Of a stretch of DNA of 64,000 nucleotides, positions 8,775 to 18,435 are shown in pieces (within the stretch, counting starts at the first letter, position 1; each line of letters opens with the position of its first letter). The notes under the pieces are model-generated. The model did not search any database and had not been told where the DNA came from. It worked only from the letters and a program-made list of their open reading frames with translations. The DNA comes from Pedobacter mendelii. GTDB taxonomy: Bacteria; Bacteroidota; Bacteroidia; Sphingobacteriales; Sphingobacteriaceae. The stretch is taken from the NCBI RefSeq assembly GCF_014635725.1, contig NZ_BMDJ01000013.1, positions 1 to 64,000 of the forward strand, read 5' to 3'. A program made the position numbers and the translations under genes.

Positions 8775-11700
8775 TTAAAATCCAACATTTATACCAACAA
8801 CAAATGTGCGAGATTTAGGGTTTGTATTATAATCTAAACCTGCCTGGCTATTTGTTGTAACGGAAGTATTCAATTCTGGGTCTAATCCCGAATAATTTGT
8901 AATTACGAATGCATTCTGAACTTGCCCATATATTCTAACCCTGCTTAAATACAATTTATTTATTAAAGTGGTTGGGAGCGTGTAGCCTAAATTGATGTTC
9001 TGACCGCGTATGAATTTACCATCTTCAACAAAACGAGAAACCGTATTTGCTGTTAAATTTGTAAATGCATCTCTACCGTAATAAACCTTAGGGACACTTG
9101 TAGAAGTATTTGTTGGCGTCCAACGGTTTAAAATTTCTGAACCGTTATTTAAGAATTTTTGATTTAATAAACTTTCTTGACGAGTTATGTTCATTATTTT
9201 ATTACCACCAGAAAAAACAAGATAAATGCTAAGATCGAACGATTTATAACTTACCGTGTTATTAATACCTCCGTAATAGGTTGGATTTGTTGAACCAAGT
9301 ACTCTTTTATCCGTTGCAGCTAATGTACTTGCAGCTCCCAGCGTGCCTGGATTGTTAGGGTCATATAAATAATAGGCCTGATTGGCAATATTACCTTGAA
9401 TAATTTGTCCATTTGCTTTTTCATATAAAGGATTACCATTTGCCGAATTAACCCCAGCATATTGATATCCATAAAGGGAGCCTATTGATTCGCCAACTCT
9501 GTTGATGTTATAACCGGACGCCTGAATAACATCGGCGTTATTATTTGCCAATTGCGTTATCTTATTTTTAACGAGCGTTAAGTTAACATCTGTAGACCAA
9601 GAAAAATTATCATTTTTAAAATTAACTGTGTTAACTGAAAATTCATATCCCTTATTGGTCATTTTACCAACGTTTTGGTTAATTCCATTACCTGGTACAC
9701 CTAATGAAGGTGCAGTTGGCGCAAATAAAATTAAATTATCAACATTGTTTTTGAAATAATCTGCAGTAATATTTATACGACTGTTAAATAAAGATAAATC
9801 GACACCGACATTATATTTTTTACTGGTTTCAAATTTCAAAGATGAGTTACCTGCTTGAGAATAATACAAACCACTCTGTGCCCCATAAGTTGATGCGGCA
9901 AAAGTGCCCGCGAAAGGATAATTTCCTATATCCGTATTACCTACTTTTGCATAACCACCACGAATTTTGAAATCATTAATGAATTTTAACCCCGAAGCAT
10001 TTGCAAAAAATTCTTCTTTAGAAACTCTCCAAGCAATAGATGCACCTGGTAAGTTAGCAACTTGGTTACCAATAGGTAAAGAAGAAATTTTATCTGTTCT
10101 GAAGGTTCCACTTAACAAATAACGCTCTTTATAACCATAAGTTCCCCTTACGAAATAAGATTTATAAGCATTTTCTGCCACGCCACCGCCAATAGAGAAG
10201 GTTGCCTGAGGAAAAGAACTCGAAATAATATTCTCACCACCAAAGAATATACTTGATATTCCAGTACCGCTTGCATTAAACGAACGATATCTTGATTTTT
10301 GGAATTCTAGCCCAGCGGTTACACCGATTGTATGATCACCTAAAACTTTGTTATATGAAACCGTATTTGTCCAAACATATCTGAATGATGGAATAAATTG
10401 TTGGAATGCATAACCACCAGAACCGCGGCCATCACCATGTAATGGGCTATAGTATTGGTAATCTTCACCATAAGATGCGTTAGTTGATAATTGTGATTTA
10501 ACATCAAGACCAGGCAAAATATTAATATTTATAAACGTACCACCAATTAAATTAACCGATTGGTTTCTAAAAATGTTGTTATCCAGAACGAACTGAATGT
10601 TAGTATAATTATCATCTATCTCTCTAATGTTTGGTCCTTTACCTAAACGAGCCAAGTCTGCACTAAAGTTATAGCTGCCATCTGCGTTGAATGGCGTAGA
10701 GTTAGGTAAAGCTCTTATGGCATTACCAACATTACCAGAAAGCCCATTTGTACTGGTTTGAAGCCCGAAATTACGAGTATAATTTATGTTCGCGCTAGCA
10801 CCAAAGGTTACATGGTTATTTAATGCTTTTTGCTCCAACTTACCAAAAAATTGATATTTATTTTGATTATTTGCCTTGATTATACCATCATAATCAGCAT
10901 AATTCAATGAAAAATAATAGTTAGATTGATCTGTAGCCCCACTAAATGATAATGCTTGATTTTGTTGAAATGCGTCTTCTCTAAAAACTACATCCTGCCA
11001 ATTTGTATTTGTTCCATTGTCTACAGCTCCTACCGCAGCGCCAGAATTTGTTAATTTTTCGTTAGCAATGGTCACAAACTCAGATCCAGATAGTAAACTG
11101 AAGCGTTTTGATGCGTTAGACGAACTGAACCAAGAGTTATAGTTAACTTTAGGTTTACCTGAAACTCCTTTTTTGGTGGTAATGATGATTACACCTCCAG
11201 CAGCTCTAGATCCATATATTGCTGTTGCTGCTCCATCCTTAAGTACATCTACACTTTGAATATCGTTTGGATTGATATCCCCTAGTGGATTTGTAGCAGT
11301 AACGCTACTTTGATTACCAGTAACGATTGGCAAGCCATCAACGACATAAAGTGGATCGGAACCATTTGATATACTGTTTGTTCCCCTAATTCTAATACGA
11401 GGTGTAGAACCTAAGATGCCATTTGATACGGTAACCTGAACACCCGTAACACGACCTGCCAATGCCTGGTCAAAGCTTGCAACAGGAGCACTAGCCAAAA
11501 CAGCCCCAGAAACACTACCCACAGAGCCGGTAACATCTTTCCTTTTGACCGTTCCATAACCGACTACAACAACATCGCTTAATGTTTTTGAATCAGAACT
11601 CAACGAAATGTTTATTAAATTTGAAGAGCCAATTTGTCTGCTCTCTGGAGCATAACCGAGTGAACTGAATTCAATGGTTGTTGAACCTGCAGAAACATTG

Positions 11701-11885
11701 ATCGAGAACTTTCCTGCTGCCGAAGTAGTTGTTCCGCCAGAAGTTCCTTTAATTTTAACACTCACACCAGGGAGCGGTTGCCCATCTTCCTTGCTTGTAA
11801 CTGTTCCTGTGATTGTTCTCTCTTGCCCAAATGCGGTGGCCGCAATAAACAGCAAAATGAACAAACTTTGTAGAAGTTTTTTCAT
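8775..11885 (-). CDS. SusC/RagA-like TonB-dependent transporter, locus A
   Basis: An outer-membrane 22-strand barrel that imports an oligomeric nutrient with the partner SusD. Signal peptide at 1-20, then a CarboxypepD_reg-like domain (about 23-100), the plug starting near LSDVVVVGYGT, the SusC hallmark LYVVDGLP, AIYGSRAAGGVIIITTKKG, and the barrel ending in an aromatic C-terminal residue (VVGINVGF). The length (1036 aa) is typical. Its first 27 nt are nearly the same as those of the other three susC genes here. A promoter of the form TTTG-N20-TACTTTAG precedes it at 11917-11948. No STN signalling domain and no anti-sigma partner are seen. Confidence 0.96.
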   Translation of the reverse strand: MKKLLQSLFILLFIAATAFGQERTITGTVTSKEDGQPLPGVSVKIKGTSGGTTTSAAGKFSINVSAGSTTIEFSSLGYAPESRQIGSSNLINISLSSDSKTLSDVVVVGYGTVKRKDVTGSVGSVSGAVLASAPVASFDQALAGRVTGVQVTVSNGILGSTPRIRIRGTNSISNGSDPLYVVDGLPIVTGNQSSVTATNPLGDINPNDIQSVDVLKDGAATAIYGSRAAGGVIIITTKKGVSGKPKVNYNSWFSSSNASKRFSLLSGSEFVTIANEKLTNSGAAVGAVDNGTNTNWQDVVFREDAFQQNQALSFSGATDQSNYYFSLNYADYDGIIKANNQNKYQFFGKLEQKALNNHVTFGASANINYTRNFGLQTSTNGLSGNVGNAIRALPNSTPFNADGSYNFSADLARLGKGPNIREIDDNYTNIQFVLDNNIFRNQSVNLIGGTFININILPGLDVKSQLSTNASYGEDYQYYSPLHGDGRGSGGYAFQQFIPSFRYVWTNTVSYNKVLGDHTIGVTAGLEFQKSRYRSFNASGTGISSIFFGGENIISSSFPQATFSIGGGVAENAYKSYFVRGTYGYKERYLLSGTFRTDKISSLPIGNQVANLPGASIAWRVSKEEFFANASGLKFINDFKIRGGYAKVGNTDIGNYPFAGTFAASTYGAQSGLYYSQAGNSSLKFETSKKYNVGVDLSLFNSRINITADYFKNNVDNLILFAPTAPSLGVPGNGINQNVGKMTNKGYEFSVNTVNFKNDNFSWSTDVNLTLVKNKITQLANNNADVIQASGYNINRVGESIGSLYGYQYAGVNSANGNPLYEKANGQIIQGNIANQAYYLYDPNNPGTLGAASTLAATDKRVLGSTNPTYYGGINNTVSYKSFDLSIYLVFSGGNKIMNITRQESLLNQKFLNNGSEILNRWTPTNTSTSVPKVYYGRDAFTNLTANTVSRFVEDGKFIRGQNINLGYTLPTTLINKLYLSRVRIYGQVQNAFVITNYSGLDPELNTSVTTNSQAGLDYNTNPKSRTFVVGINVGF

Positions 11886-11916
11886 AAAATTTAGTTAAGT
11901 TTTAATTACTTGGGAA

Positions 11917-11948
11917 CTAAAGTATATAAAACAAAAACGTAATGCAAA
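11917..11948 (-). promoter_or_regulatory. Promoter of susC locus A
   Basis: Minus strand: TTTG at 11948-11945, a 20-bp spacer, TACTTTAG at 11924-11917, then 31 nt to the start codon. The last triplet TAG, rather than TTG, is shared with the promoters of loci C and D. Confidence 0.6.
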
Positions 11949-12082
11949 TTTTACAAAAAAAAATAAACAATTTTCAACTTCGATTGTATCTTTTTCCTGC
12001 TAGCTAAAAGACAGAATATCTCTACAATATTTAAATACTTGTACCAAATAATGCATGAAAAATAATAAATTGACTTGATTTA

Positions 12083-12724
12083 CTATTTCAATGTATTATA
12101 GTAACTAATTGCATTAATCAAATCCTCATCTTTTTTAAAATTAGTTTTATTCGCCCTAAAAAAGGATTCCATTTCTGAACTTTTATCTTTAAAAAGGTTT
12201 AAAAATGAAGATTTATCATTTTTAACTTGATTTATTACCCCATTAATAAACAAAAAATAAGATTTATCATCCATAATTCTTTTTGTTGTAATCGAAGAAT
12301 TAAAGTCTTTTACATCAATAATACTTTTAATCAATTTTTTTAGGAGGGTAGCTTTTCCTTCAACCATAACTAAATAATACGATAAATTATTAAATGTTTT
12401 TACAGGAGGATAACCATTCTTAAACACATCTTTTTCTAAATGAAATTCGTTAACAGGGCTAATAAATTTCATCGAAATGCTATCCTTTCCTAAAAAATAT
12501 AACTGATCTTCATACAGATTGTATTTCAGGCTTATATTTGAATAAACAATTCCTGAAGCTATTTTAGCCGAACCTAAGCGCCAGTTCGGATATAGCAATT
12601 CTGAGCCCTCAACATTAACCAACTTTATTTCTTTAGCAGGGCTACCGTCCTGATAAGTTAGAGCTTGCGCAAGAAGCTGTTTTGTGCTCATGCTTAAAAA
12701 CAATACTACTAAAAAATATTTCAT
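12083..12724 (-). CDS. Unrecognised secreted protein, paralogue 1 of the LYP-W family
   Basis: I do not recognise a named family. The chosen start (Met19 of the longest frame) gives a clean signal peptide, MKYFLVVLFLSMSTKQLLAQ; the longer start at 12778 would overlap the -33 element of a good promoter. The mature protein of about 195 residues shares an ordered set of motifs with the gene at 17688-18353: EGS-x2-LYP-x-W near the N-terminus, Y-x-L-x-ED, EF-x-L, NG-(Y/F)-PP, a (Y/F)-x-V-x6-K-x3-LKK stretch, and a polar C-terminal helix ending near a Tyr and Leu. It lies between SusCD loci A and B, on the same strand. Probably periplasmic or surface-exposed. Confidence 0.75.
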   Translation of the reverse strand: MKYFLVVLFLSMSTKQLLAQALTYQDGSPAKEIKLVNVEGSELLYPNWRLGSAKIASGIVYSNISLKYNLYEDQLYFLGKDSISMKFISPVNEFHLEKDVFKNGYPPVKTFNNLSYYLVMVEGKATLLKKLIKSIIDVKDFNSSITTKRIMDDKSYFLFINGVINQVKNDKSSFLNLFKDKSSEMESFFRANKTNFKKDEDLINAISYYNTLK

Positions 12725-12747
12725 TTTACTATAATTTAAAACTTTAA

Positions 12748-12779
12748 TAAAGCTACAATATTTACTTAAACCGGGCAAG
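12748..12779 (-). promoter_or_regulatory. Promoter of LYP-W paralogue 1
   Basis: Minus strand: CTTG at 12779-12776, a 20-bp spacer, TAGCTTTA at 12755-12748, then 23 nt to the ATG at 12724. It decides the start codon, because the upstream ATG at 12778 lies inside the -33 element. Confidence 0.5.
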
Positions 12780-12803
12780 GTTTACAATTTATCTTTAAAT
12801 GAA

Positions 12804-12840
12804 AATGCCCTCAAAAAGGTGTAAACTTTATGAGGGCATT
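12804..12840 (-). terminator. Terminator of SusCD locus B
   Basis: AATGCCCTCA (12804-12813) pairs with TGAGGGCATT (12831-12840), 17-nt loop, followed by TTTCATTT on the minus strand; 16 nt after the susD stop. Confidence 0.75.
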
Positions 12841-12856
12841 GTATAATTAAAGAATA

Positions 12857-14254
12857 TTAGTAACCTGTATTTTGAGCAATTATGTTTCCTGAAGTTAAAA
12901 CTTCTCTTTGTGGAATTGGATATAAAGCTCTATATGCTTGCGAAATTCCTAAGGTTGATGTAAGATTGAAACGTCTTAAGTCAAACCATCTATGTCCTTC
13001 ATGTGCTAGCTCAATTCTTCTTTCTGCTAAAATAGCAGTTAAAACAGCAGCCTGAGAAACCGACACAAGAGGTGTTAAACCTGCTCTAACTCTGATTACA
13101 TTTAAATCGGCTAAACCATCGGCAATTTTTTGAGCGCTACCTTGGCGCACTCTTGCTTCTGCACGTATTAAATACATCTCTGCCAATCTAAACAAAATCA
13201 CATTATCATCGCCGGTTGCAATACGAGTAAATTTTCTGGTTTTTGATAGAGGAGCAACAGTTGTAAAATTGATTGCTTGTCTAACATCATTTGCTTCATG
13301 CGCTGTATTTAAAGCATTTGATGAACTGATTTCGTTACGTCCACCAGCAGCAGTTGTGTAATAATAAAATGCAATACTGTTTTGATCGGCCGAATTGTAA
13401 TCCAGTTCAAAAATTGATTCTGCAGAGTTTTTAGCAGCCCAAATATTACCATAATTAGCAGTAGTTAATAATGAATACCTTGCACTACCAATTACAGTCG
13501 TAGCTAAAGCTTCAGCCTCTGCCCATTGTTCTCTGTACAATTGTACTCTGGCTTTTATAGCATTGGCAACATCTTTCCCAGCTCTATTTGTAATTCTATT
13601 TGCAAAGGTTGGAGCAGCTATTGCAAAATCTAAATCAGCTAAAATTTGAGTGTAAACTTGCGCTTCTGTATTTCTTGCAATTGGCGTAGCATCAGATTCT
13701 GTAAGCGTAGGTGTAAGTTTTAGAGAAACACCAACTCCATTAGCTTTTCCATAACCATCATTAGAGCCGCCAAAATACCTCAATAAATCGAAATACATTA
13801 AGCCTCTTAAGGTTCTTAGCTCTGCAAGTGTTGCATCTTTGTCTAAAGCCGCATCCGTAATGTTAGGAACCGCAGCAATCATAGTATTTGCATTATTAAT
13901 CCCATTATAGATGGTGTTATACATATCACTTATGTTAACATTATCTGTAAGGATCTGATTATTTGCAATTTGTGCGTAAGTTGGAAAAGTACCAACATGA
14001 ATCAAATTTCCACCACCTAGTTCAGCGAAAGCGTTGTATTGCAAGCCGTAATAGTTTCCGCTTTGTAAACTATTGTAAACACCAAACAATCCTGCCCTTA
14101 CACTTGCAACATTAGTAAATGCTCCAGCAGCATCTAACGATGCTTGAGGCTTTTGCGCTTCCAATTCCTTTTTGCAGGAAGAGAAAACAGCAGAAGCTGC
14201 AAATAAGTAAGTTAAATATTTATATTTTATATATGTTCTCATATCAAGATTCAT
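12857..14254 (-). CDS. SusD/RagB-like outer-membrane lipoprotein, locus B
   Basis: A surface lipoprotein partner of the SusC encoded just upstream. The lipobox ends at Cys27 (FSSCKKE). The NAMKARV-like helix (NAIKARVQLY), LAERRIELAHEGHRWFDLRRF, and the C-terminal YPIPQREVLTSGNIIAQNTGY are classical SusD features. At 465 aa it is at the short end of the family. The annotated ATG overlaps the susC stop as TAATG, which signals translational coupling; a second ATG four codons on (MRTYIKYKY) would give an equally good signal peptide. Confidence 0.95.
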   Translation of the reverse strand: MNLDMRTYIKYKYLTYLFAASAVFSSCKKELEAQKPQASLDAAGAFTNVASVRAGLFGVYNSLQSGNYYGLQYNAFAELGGGNLIHVGTFPTYAQIANNQILTDNVNISDMYNTIYNGINNANTMIAAVPNITDAALDKDATLAELRTLRGLMYFDLLRYFGGSNDGYGKANGVGVSLKLTPTLTESDATPIARNTEAQVYTQILADLDFAIAAPTFANRITNRAGKDVANAIKARVQLYREQWAEAEALATTVIGSARYSLLTTANYGNIWAAKNSAESIFELDYNSADQNSIAFYYYTTAAGGRNEISSSNALNTAHEANDVRQAINFTTVAPLSKTRKFTRIATGDDNVILFRLAEMYLIRAEARVRQGSAQKIADGLADLNVIRVRAGLTPLVSVSQAAVLTAILAERRIELAHEGHRWFDLRRFNLTSTLGISQAYRALYPIPQREVLTSGNIIAQNTGY

Positions 14255-17200
14255 TAAAAAGTTAAGTTAAGACCAAAAGTGTATGTTCTTGCTTGAGGAT
14301 AGGTTAAGAAATCAGTACCAGGAGCAGTATTTGTAACTGAGAATGTACTTACCTCTGGATCTAAACCTGAGTAATTTGTAAAAGTATAAAGGTTTTGTGC
14401 TGAAGCATATAATTTTATTGCTGATACCTTAAGTGCGTTTAACACCTTAGGGCCAAAGTTATAGCTTAAGCTAACATTCTTTATTCTTAAAAAATCACCA
14501 TCTTCAAGAAATCTATCAGATACCCTTCTATTATTGTTTGGATCTTGATAAACTGCTCTAGGCACAGTCGTATTTGTATTGGTAGGCGTCCATCTATCTA
14601 ATGTAGTAGCCAACTGACCAAAAACACTATTCATACCTTCACCAAACGAGCGTGTATTTGAATAAATCTGATTACCGCCCTGGTATTGTAAGAAAACAGA
14701 TAAATCAAAGTTTTTATACTTAAAGTTATTGGTAAAACCACCTTGATAAGTTGGCACACCTTTACCAATAATTTCTTGATCTAATGAGTTAATTACACCA
14801 TCACCATTTAAATCAGCAAATTTGATATCACCTGGTGCAGTAGATGTTAAAGGACTTGCTGTTACGGCTTGTACTGGTGAAGCAGCAATTTCTGCAGCAC
14901 TTTGGAAAATACCTAAAACTCTATATCCTCTAAATGCGCCTAATGATTGGCCGGCCTCTACCCAGGAAGCGAAACCCGCTGCAAATGGATTGCCAGAAAG
15001 CTCAACAATTTTATTTTTATTTAAAGAGATATTGAAGTTAGTTGTCCAAGAGAAATCTTTTTTATTAAAAATAACACCTGTTAATGCAACCTCTAAACCT
15101 TTATTTTCTGTTTTACCAAGGTTTGATTGAATGGTGGTGAAACCAGATGAACCAACAAGTGGTTTACCTAAAAGTAAATCAGATGTTTTTTTCTGATAAA
15201 CATCAACATTCAAAGTTAATCTATTATTAAATAAACCTAAATCCAATCCTAAATCTAAAGCTGCAGTATTTTCCCAGGTTAAATTAACATTACCCAATTG
15301 AGTTGGTGCCAAACCTGGATTTTGAAGATAATTTGAACCTCCACCCACTAATGGCAGCGAAGTAAAGTTTCCAATTTCCTGGTTACCTACAATACCATAA
15401 CTTGCTCTAATTTTTAAATCGCTAATAGCTTTAACATTTTTTAAGAAAGATTCTTCAGACATTCTCCATGCACCTGAAACTGCAGGAAAAAAACCATATC
15501 TTTTTTCCGAACCAAATCTAGATGAACCATCCAAACGACCTGATGCCTGGAAAATATATTTTCCTTTGTAAGAATAATTTGCTCTTGCAAAATATGATTC
15601 TAAAGCATTTGACGTACCACCAGAAGTTGCAGTTGTTCTAACAGAACCTGCCGACAGCCTTCTGATATCATTACCAGGAAATCCTGTTGCAGATGCTAAA
15701 ATATTCTCGTAGTTTGATTCTTGATAAGAAAAACCTGCTAATAAATTAACACTGTGTATGCCACCAAATACTTTGGCATAATTTAAAGTATTATCAAAAA
15801 TATAGTTAACCTCTTGGTTTTGGCCTTCTGTTGCCGAACCACCTGAACCAGAGCCTGCATTGGTAAGCGTTGATAAGAAAGTTCTATCTTTCGAAGTAAA
15901 ATAATCGACAGATGCCTGAGATTTAAAAGTTAATTCTGGTGTAAACTTATATTCTGCACCACCCGATGCCAATAAACGATTACTATAAAATTTGAAAGTA
16001 TTTTCATTGGCACCTGCAAGTGGATTATCTACAGAAGAAATTGCATCTCTGCCATAAGTACCATTTGCATTATATGCTGGAACGTGCGATCCTAACAAAA
16101 ATGCACCACTAACAGTACCATTAATATTATTATCGTTATTTAATCTATTATTTACCGAACTGCTAAAACTTGTTGATAATGTTAATTTTAATTTATCGGT
16201 TGCTTGATTATCTAAATTTAACCTGCCGCTAAATCTCTTGTAACCACTACCAATAACCACACCCTTCTGATCGAAAAATGACGATGAGATAGCAAACTTG
16301 GTTTTGTCATTTCCTCCACGAGCATTAATTTCATAATTGGTAATTGGAGCTGTTTCGAAAATCAAATCTTGCCAGTTCGTTGTTGGATAATCATTTGGGT
16401 TAGCACTTCTTACACCACCACCTATTCTGCTATCACTATAATTCGCTGTACCTCCGTACCTTGCATTAACCGCATCATTCATCAATTGAATGTATTCTGG
16501 ACCAGTAAGAGTTGGAAGCGTTTTAGCAACCTCCTGAATGCCCGAATAAACATTTACACCAATTTTGGTATTCTGATTAAGACCTCTTTTCGTGTTAATT
16601 AAAACCACACCATTAGCACCTCTTGAGCCATAAATAGCAGTAGCGGCAGCATCTTTTAATATTTCCATTGATTCGATGTCGCTCGGGCTAATATCACCTA
16701 AAGAGTTCGTTAACTGACCACCGGCACCAACCTGTGTGTACGAACCAGTATTTACCGGAATACCATCGATTACATAAAGTGGTTGGTTACTACCAGAAAT
16801 TGAACTTGCACCACGGATGTTAATGGAAATACCACCACCTGGAGTACCAGATGCTTGTGTAACCTGAACACCAGCAACCCTACCCTGTAAACCTTGTTGA
16901 GGGTTTAATATTGGAGTGTTTTGGATATCGCTAGAACTTACAGAACCTTGAGCACCAGTTAAACTTCCCTTTTTTTGCGTACCATAGCCAACAACAACTA
17001 ACTCATCTAAATCTCTTGAAGAGCTTTGCAACGAAACATTAATAACATTAGTATTGGTTAAAGAAACTGTTTGAGAGATAAAACCAACATAAGAAAATTC
17101 TAAGCCAGTTGATTTTGAATTTACAGTAAGTGAATACTTACCATTTGAAGAAGTAACGATGCCTCCTGGGCTACCTTTAATTCTAACACTAACGCCAGGG

Positions 17201-17313
17201 ATAGGTAATCCGTCGACCTGTGATGTAACTACCCCAGTAATTGTTCGTTCTTGAGCTACCGCAGTAAATGCAATAAACACCAACACGAACAAACTTTGTA
17301 AAAGTTTTTTCAT
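14254..17313 (-). CDS. SusC/RagA-like TonB-dependent transporter, locus B
   Basis: An outer-membrane importer of 1019 aa: signal peptide to about residue 20, CarboxypepD_reg-like domain (23-100), DELVVVGYGTQKKGSLTGA at the plug start, LYVIDGIPVN, AIYGSRGANGVVLINTKRG, and a C-terminal strand ending in TFGLNLTF. It shares the start MKKLLQSLF with locus A. Its stop overlaps the start of the cognate susD by one base. Unlike the other three loci I could not find a TTTG-N20-TAnnTTAG promoter in the 374 nt before it. Confidence 0.96.
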   Translation of the reverse strand: MKKLLQSLFVLVFIAFTAVAQERTITGVVTSQVDGLPIPGVSVRIKGSPGGIVTSSNGKYSLTVNSKSTGLEFSYVGFISQTVSLTNTNVINVSLQSSSRDLDELVVVGYGTQKKGSLTGAQGSVSSSDIQNTPILNPQQGLQGRVAGVQVTQASGTPGGGISINIRGASSISGSNQPLYVIDGIPVNTGSYTQVGAGGQLTNSLGDISPSDIESMEILKDAAATAIYGSRGANGVVLINTKRGLNQNTKIGVNVYSGIQEVAKTLPTLTGPEYIQLMNDAVNARYGGTANYSDSRIGGGVRSANPNDYPTTNWQDLIFETAPITNYEINARGGNDKTKFAISSSFFDQKGVVIGSGYKRFSGRLNLDNQATDKLKLTLSTSFSSSVNNRLNNDNNINGTVSGAFLLGSHVPAYNANGTYGRDAISSVDNPLAGANENTFKFYSNRLLASGGAEYKFTPELTFKSQASVDYFTSKDRTFLSTLTNAGSGSGGSATEGQNQEVNYIFDNTLNYAKVFGGIHSVNLLAGFSYQESNYENILASATGFPGNDIRRLSAGSVRTTATSGGTSNALESYFARANYSYKGKYIFQASGRLDGSSRFGSEKRYGFFPAVSGAWRMSEESFLKNVKAISDLKIRASYGIVGNQEIGNFTSLPLVGGGSNYLQNPGLAPTQLGNVNLTWENTAALDLGLDLGLFNNRLTLNVDVYQKKTSDLLLGKPLVGSSGFTTIQSNLGKTENKGLEVALTGVIFNKKDFSWTTNFNISLNKNKIVELSGNPFAAGFASWVEAGQSLGAFRGYRVLGIFQSAAEIAASPVQAVTASPLTSTAPGDIKFADLNGDGVINSLDQEIIGKGVPTYQGGFTNNFKYKNFDLSVFLQYQGGNQIYSNTRSFGEGMNSVFGQLATTLDRWTPTNTNTTVPRAVYQDPNNNRRVSDRFLEDGDFLRIKNVSLSYNFGPKVLNALKVSAIKLYASAQNLYTFTNYSGLDPEVSTFSVTNTAPGTDFLTYPQARTYTFGLNLTF

Positions 17314-17687
17314 GAAATTTAAGTTAGGAATGAAAATTAGTTTGTATTAAAGAAATAAATATAGCCTTGAAAAAGTATTTTTAACATAAATTAACAGCAT
17401 ATACTATAATTGTGATTTATAAATGACAAAAAATTTCAAACATTCATTATTTCCTCATTTTTTCTAATCTAGTTTTAATGAAGTCGAATAATCTACAGAG
17501 CTACGTTAAATTAAAATGGTCAATTTTAATAAAATTATTTAACCGATATAATAGTCAAATATTTTGCTTATTCTACTTCATTAAAGTTAAAGATGCGACG
17601 CTATTTATTACTAAATTACTCTGAAGAAAACACAATCAGGTTTTAGACTAAATGATTATTAATAAATAAAGACGCTTGTTTTAAGAG
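17314..17687. other. Non-coding region upstream of susC locus B
   Basis: Very AT-rich, with no protein-like frame. The best minus-strand promoter candidates (for instance TATATTTA at 17363-17356) lack a proper -33 at 19-21 bp. It must hold the 5' leader of the locus B transcript and the 3' end of the transcript from 17688. Confidence 0.35.
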
Positions 17688-18353
17688 TTAGAGGCCATCA
17701 TAGAAAGTCAATAATTTTATAATGCCATCATTTGATTTTAGATCAATTTTGTTATCATTTATAAATTTGCCTAATGCATCTCCATTACCTAATGCGGCAA
17801 TAATTGATTTTTCGTTATTCTTAACTTTCAGAAATTTTTTATCTTTTGTTAAAACATAGTAATTGATGGTTTCTGACACTTTTTTTGTAACAGAAGCAGA
17901 TGCATAGCCTTTACTTTCTATAACTGTTTTTGATAACTTTTTCAGAAACTTCACTTTACCATCATAAATTACCTGATAAAATGTTTTTTCAGTCATGCTA
18001 TCCATTGGTGGAAAGCCATTTCTATAAATTTCCTTCGAATTGGTTAAAACGAATTCAGTAGGCATATCATTAAATGAGTATTCTTCATCATTTGCACCCT
18101 TGGCCACTACAATATCTTCAAGCAAATCATATTTAACATTTTCGGTAAGCGGATTAATACCAGCAGAAAATTTTACAGTAGCTTCCTCCCACTCAGGGTA
18201 TAAATATGGTGAACCTTCTAAATCTGATCTTGATTCTTTAACCGTAATAAGATTTTTATACGTGCCAACTGTTTTAACCTGTGCGTGAAGCCCTATGCTT
18301 GCAAATAACAAAGCGACTATTAAAACTTCTTTTAAAGAGGATTTACTTTTCAT
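17688..18353 (-). CDS. Unrecognised secreted protein, paralogue 2 of the LYP-W family
   Basis: A homologue of the protein at 12083-12724. The preferred start is Met17 of the longest frame, giving the signal peptide MKSKSSLKEVLIVALLFAS with cleavage near LHAQ. The shared motifs are EGSPYLYPEW, KYDLLED, EFVLTNSKEIYRNGFPP, FYQVIYDGKVKFLKK and a C-terminal LKSNDGIIKLLTFYDGL. Mature length is about 195 residues with no cysteines or membrane segment. It lies between SusCD loci B and C. The repeated pairing with SusCD units suggests a role in the same envelope process, but this is inference; no catalytic motif is evident. Confidence 0.75.
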   Translation of the reverse strand: MKSKSSLKEVLIVALLFASIGLHAQVKTVGTYKNLITVKESRSDLEGSPYLYPEWEEATVKFSAGINPLTENVKYDLLEDIVVAKGANDEEYSFNDMPTEFVLTNSKEIYRNGFPPMDSMTEKTFYQVIYDGKVKFLKKLSKTVIESKGYASASVTKKVSETINYYVLTKDKKFLKVKNNEKSIIAALGNGDALGKFINDNKIDLKSNDGIIKLLTFYDGL

Positions 18354-18391
18354 AACCTGATGTATAACTATAAAACAAATATGCAAAAAAA

Positions 18392-18415
18392 AGGCCTTCA
18401 ATTAATTGAAGGCCT
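18392..18415 (-). terminator. Terminator of SusCD locus C
   Basis: A perfect 24-bp palindrome (AGGCCTTCAATT and its complement) followed on the minus strand by eight T residues; 20 nt after the DUF1735 gene stop. Confidence 0.85.
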
Positions 18416-18435
18416 AAAACTAAAATTACTAAGTA

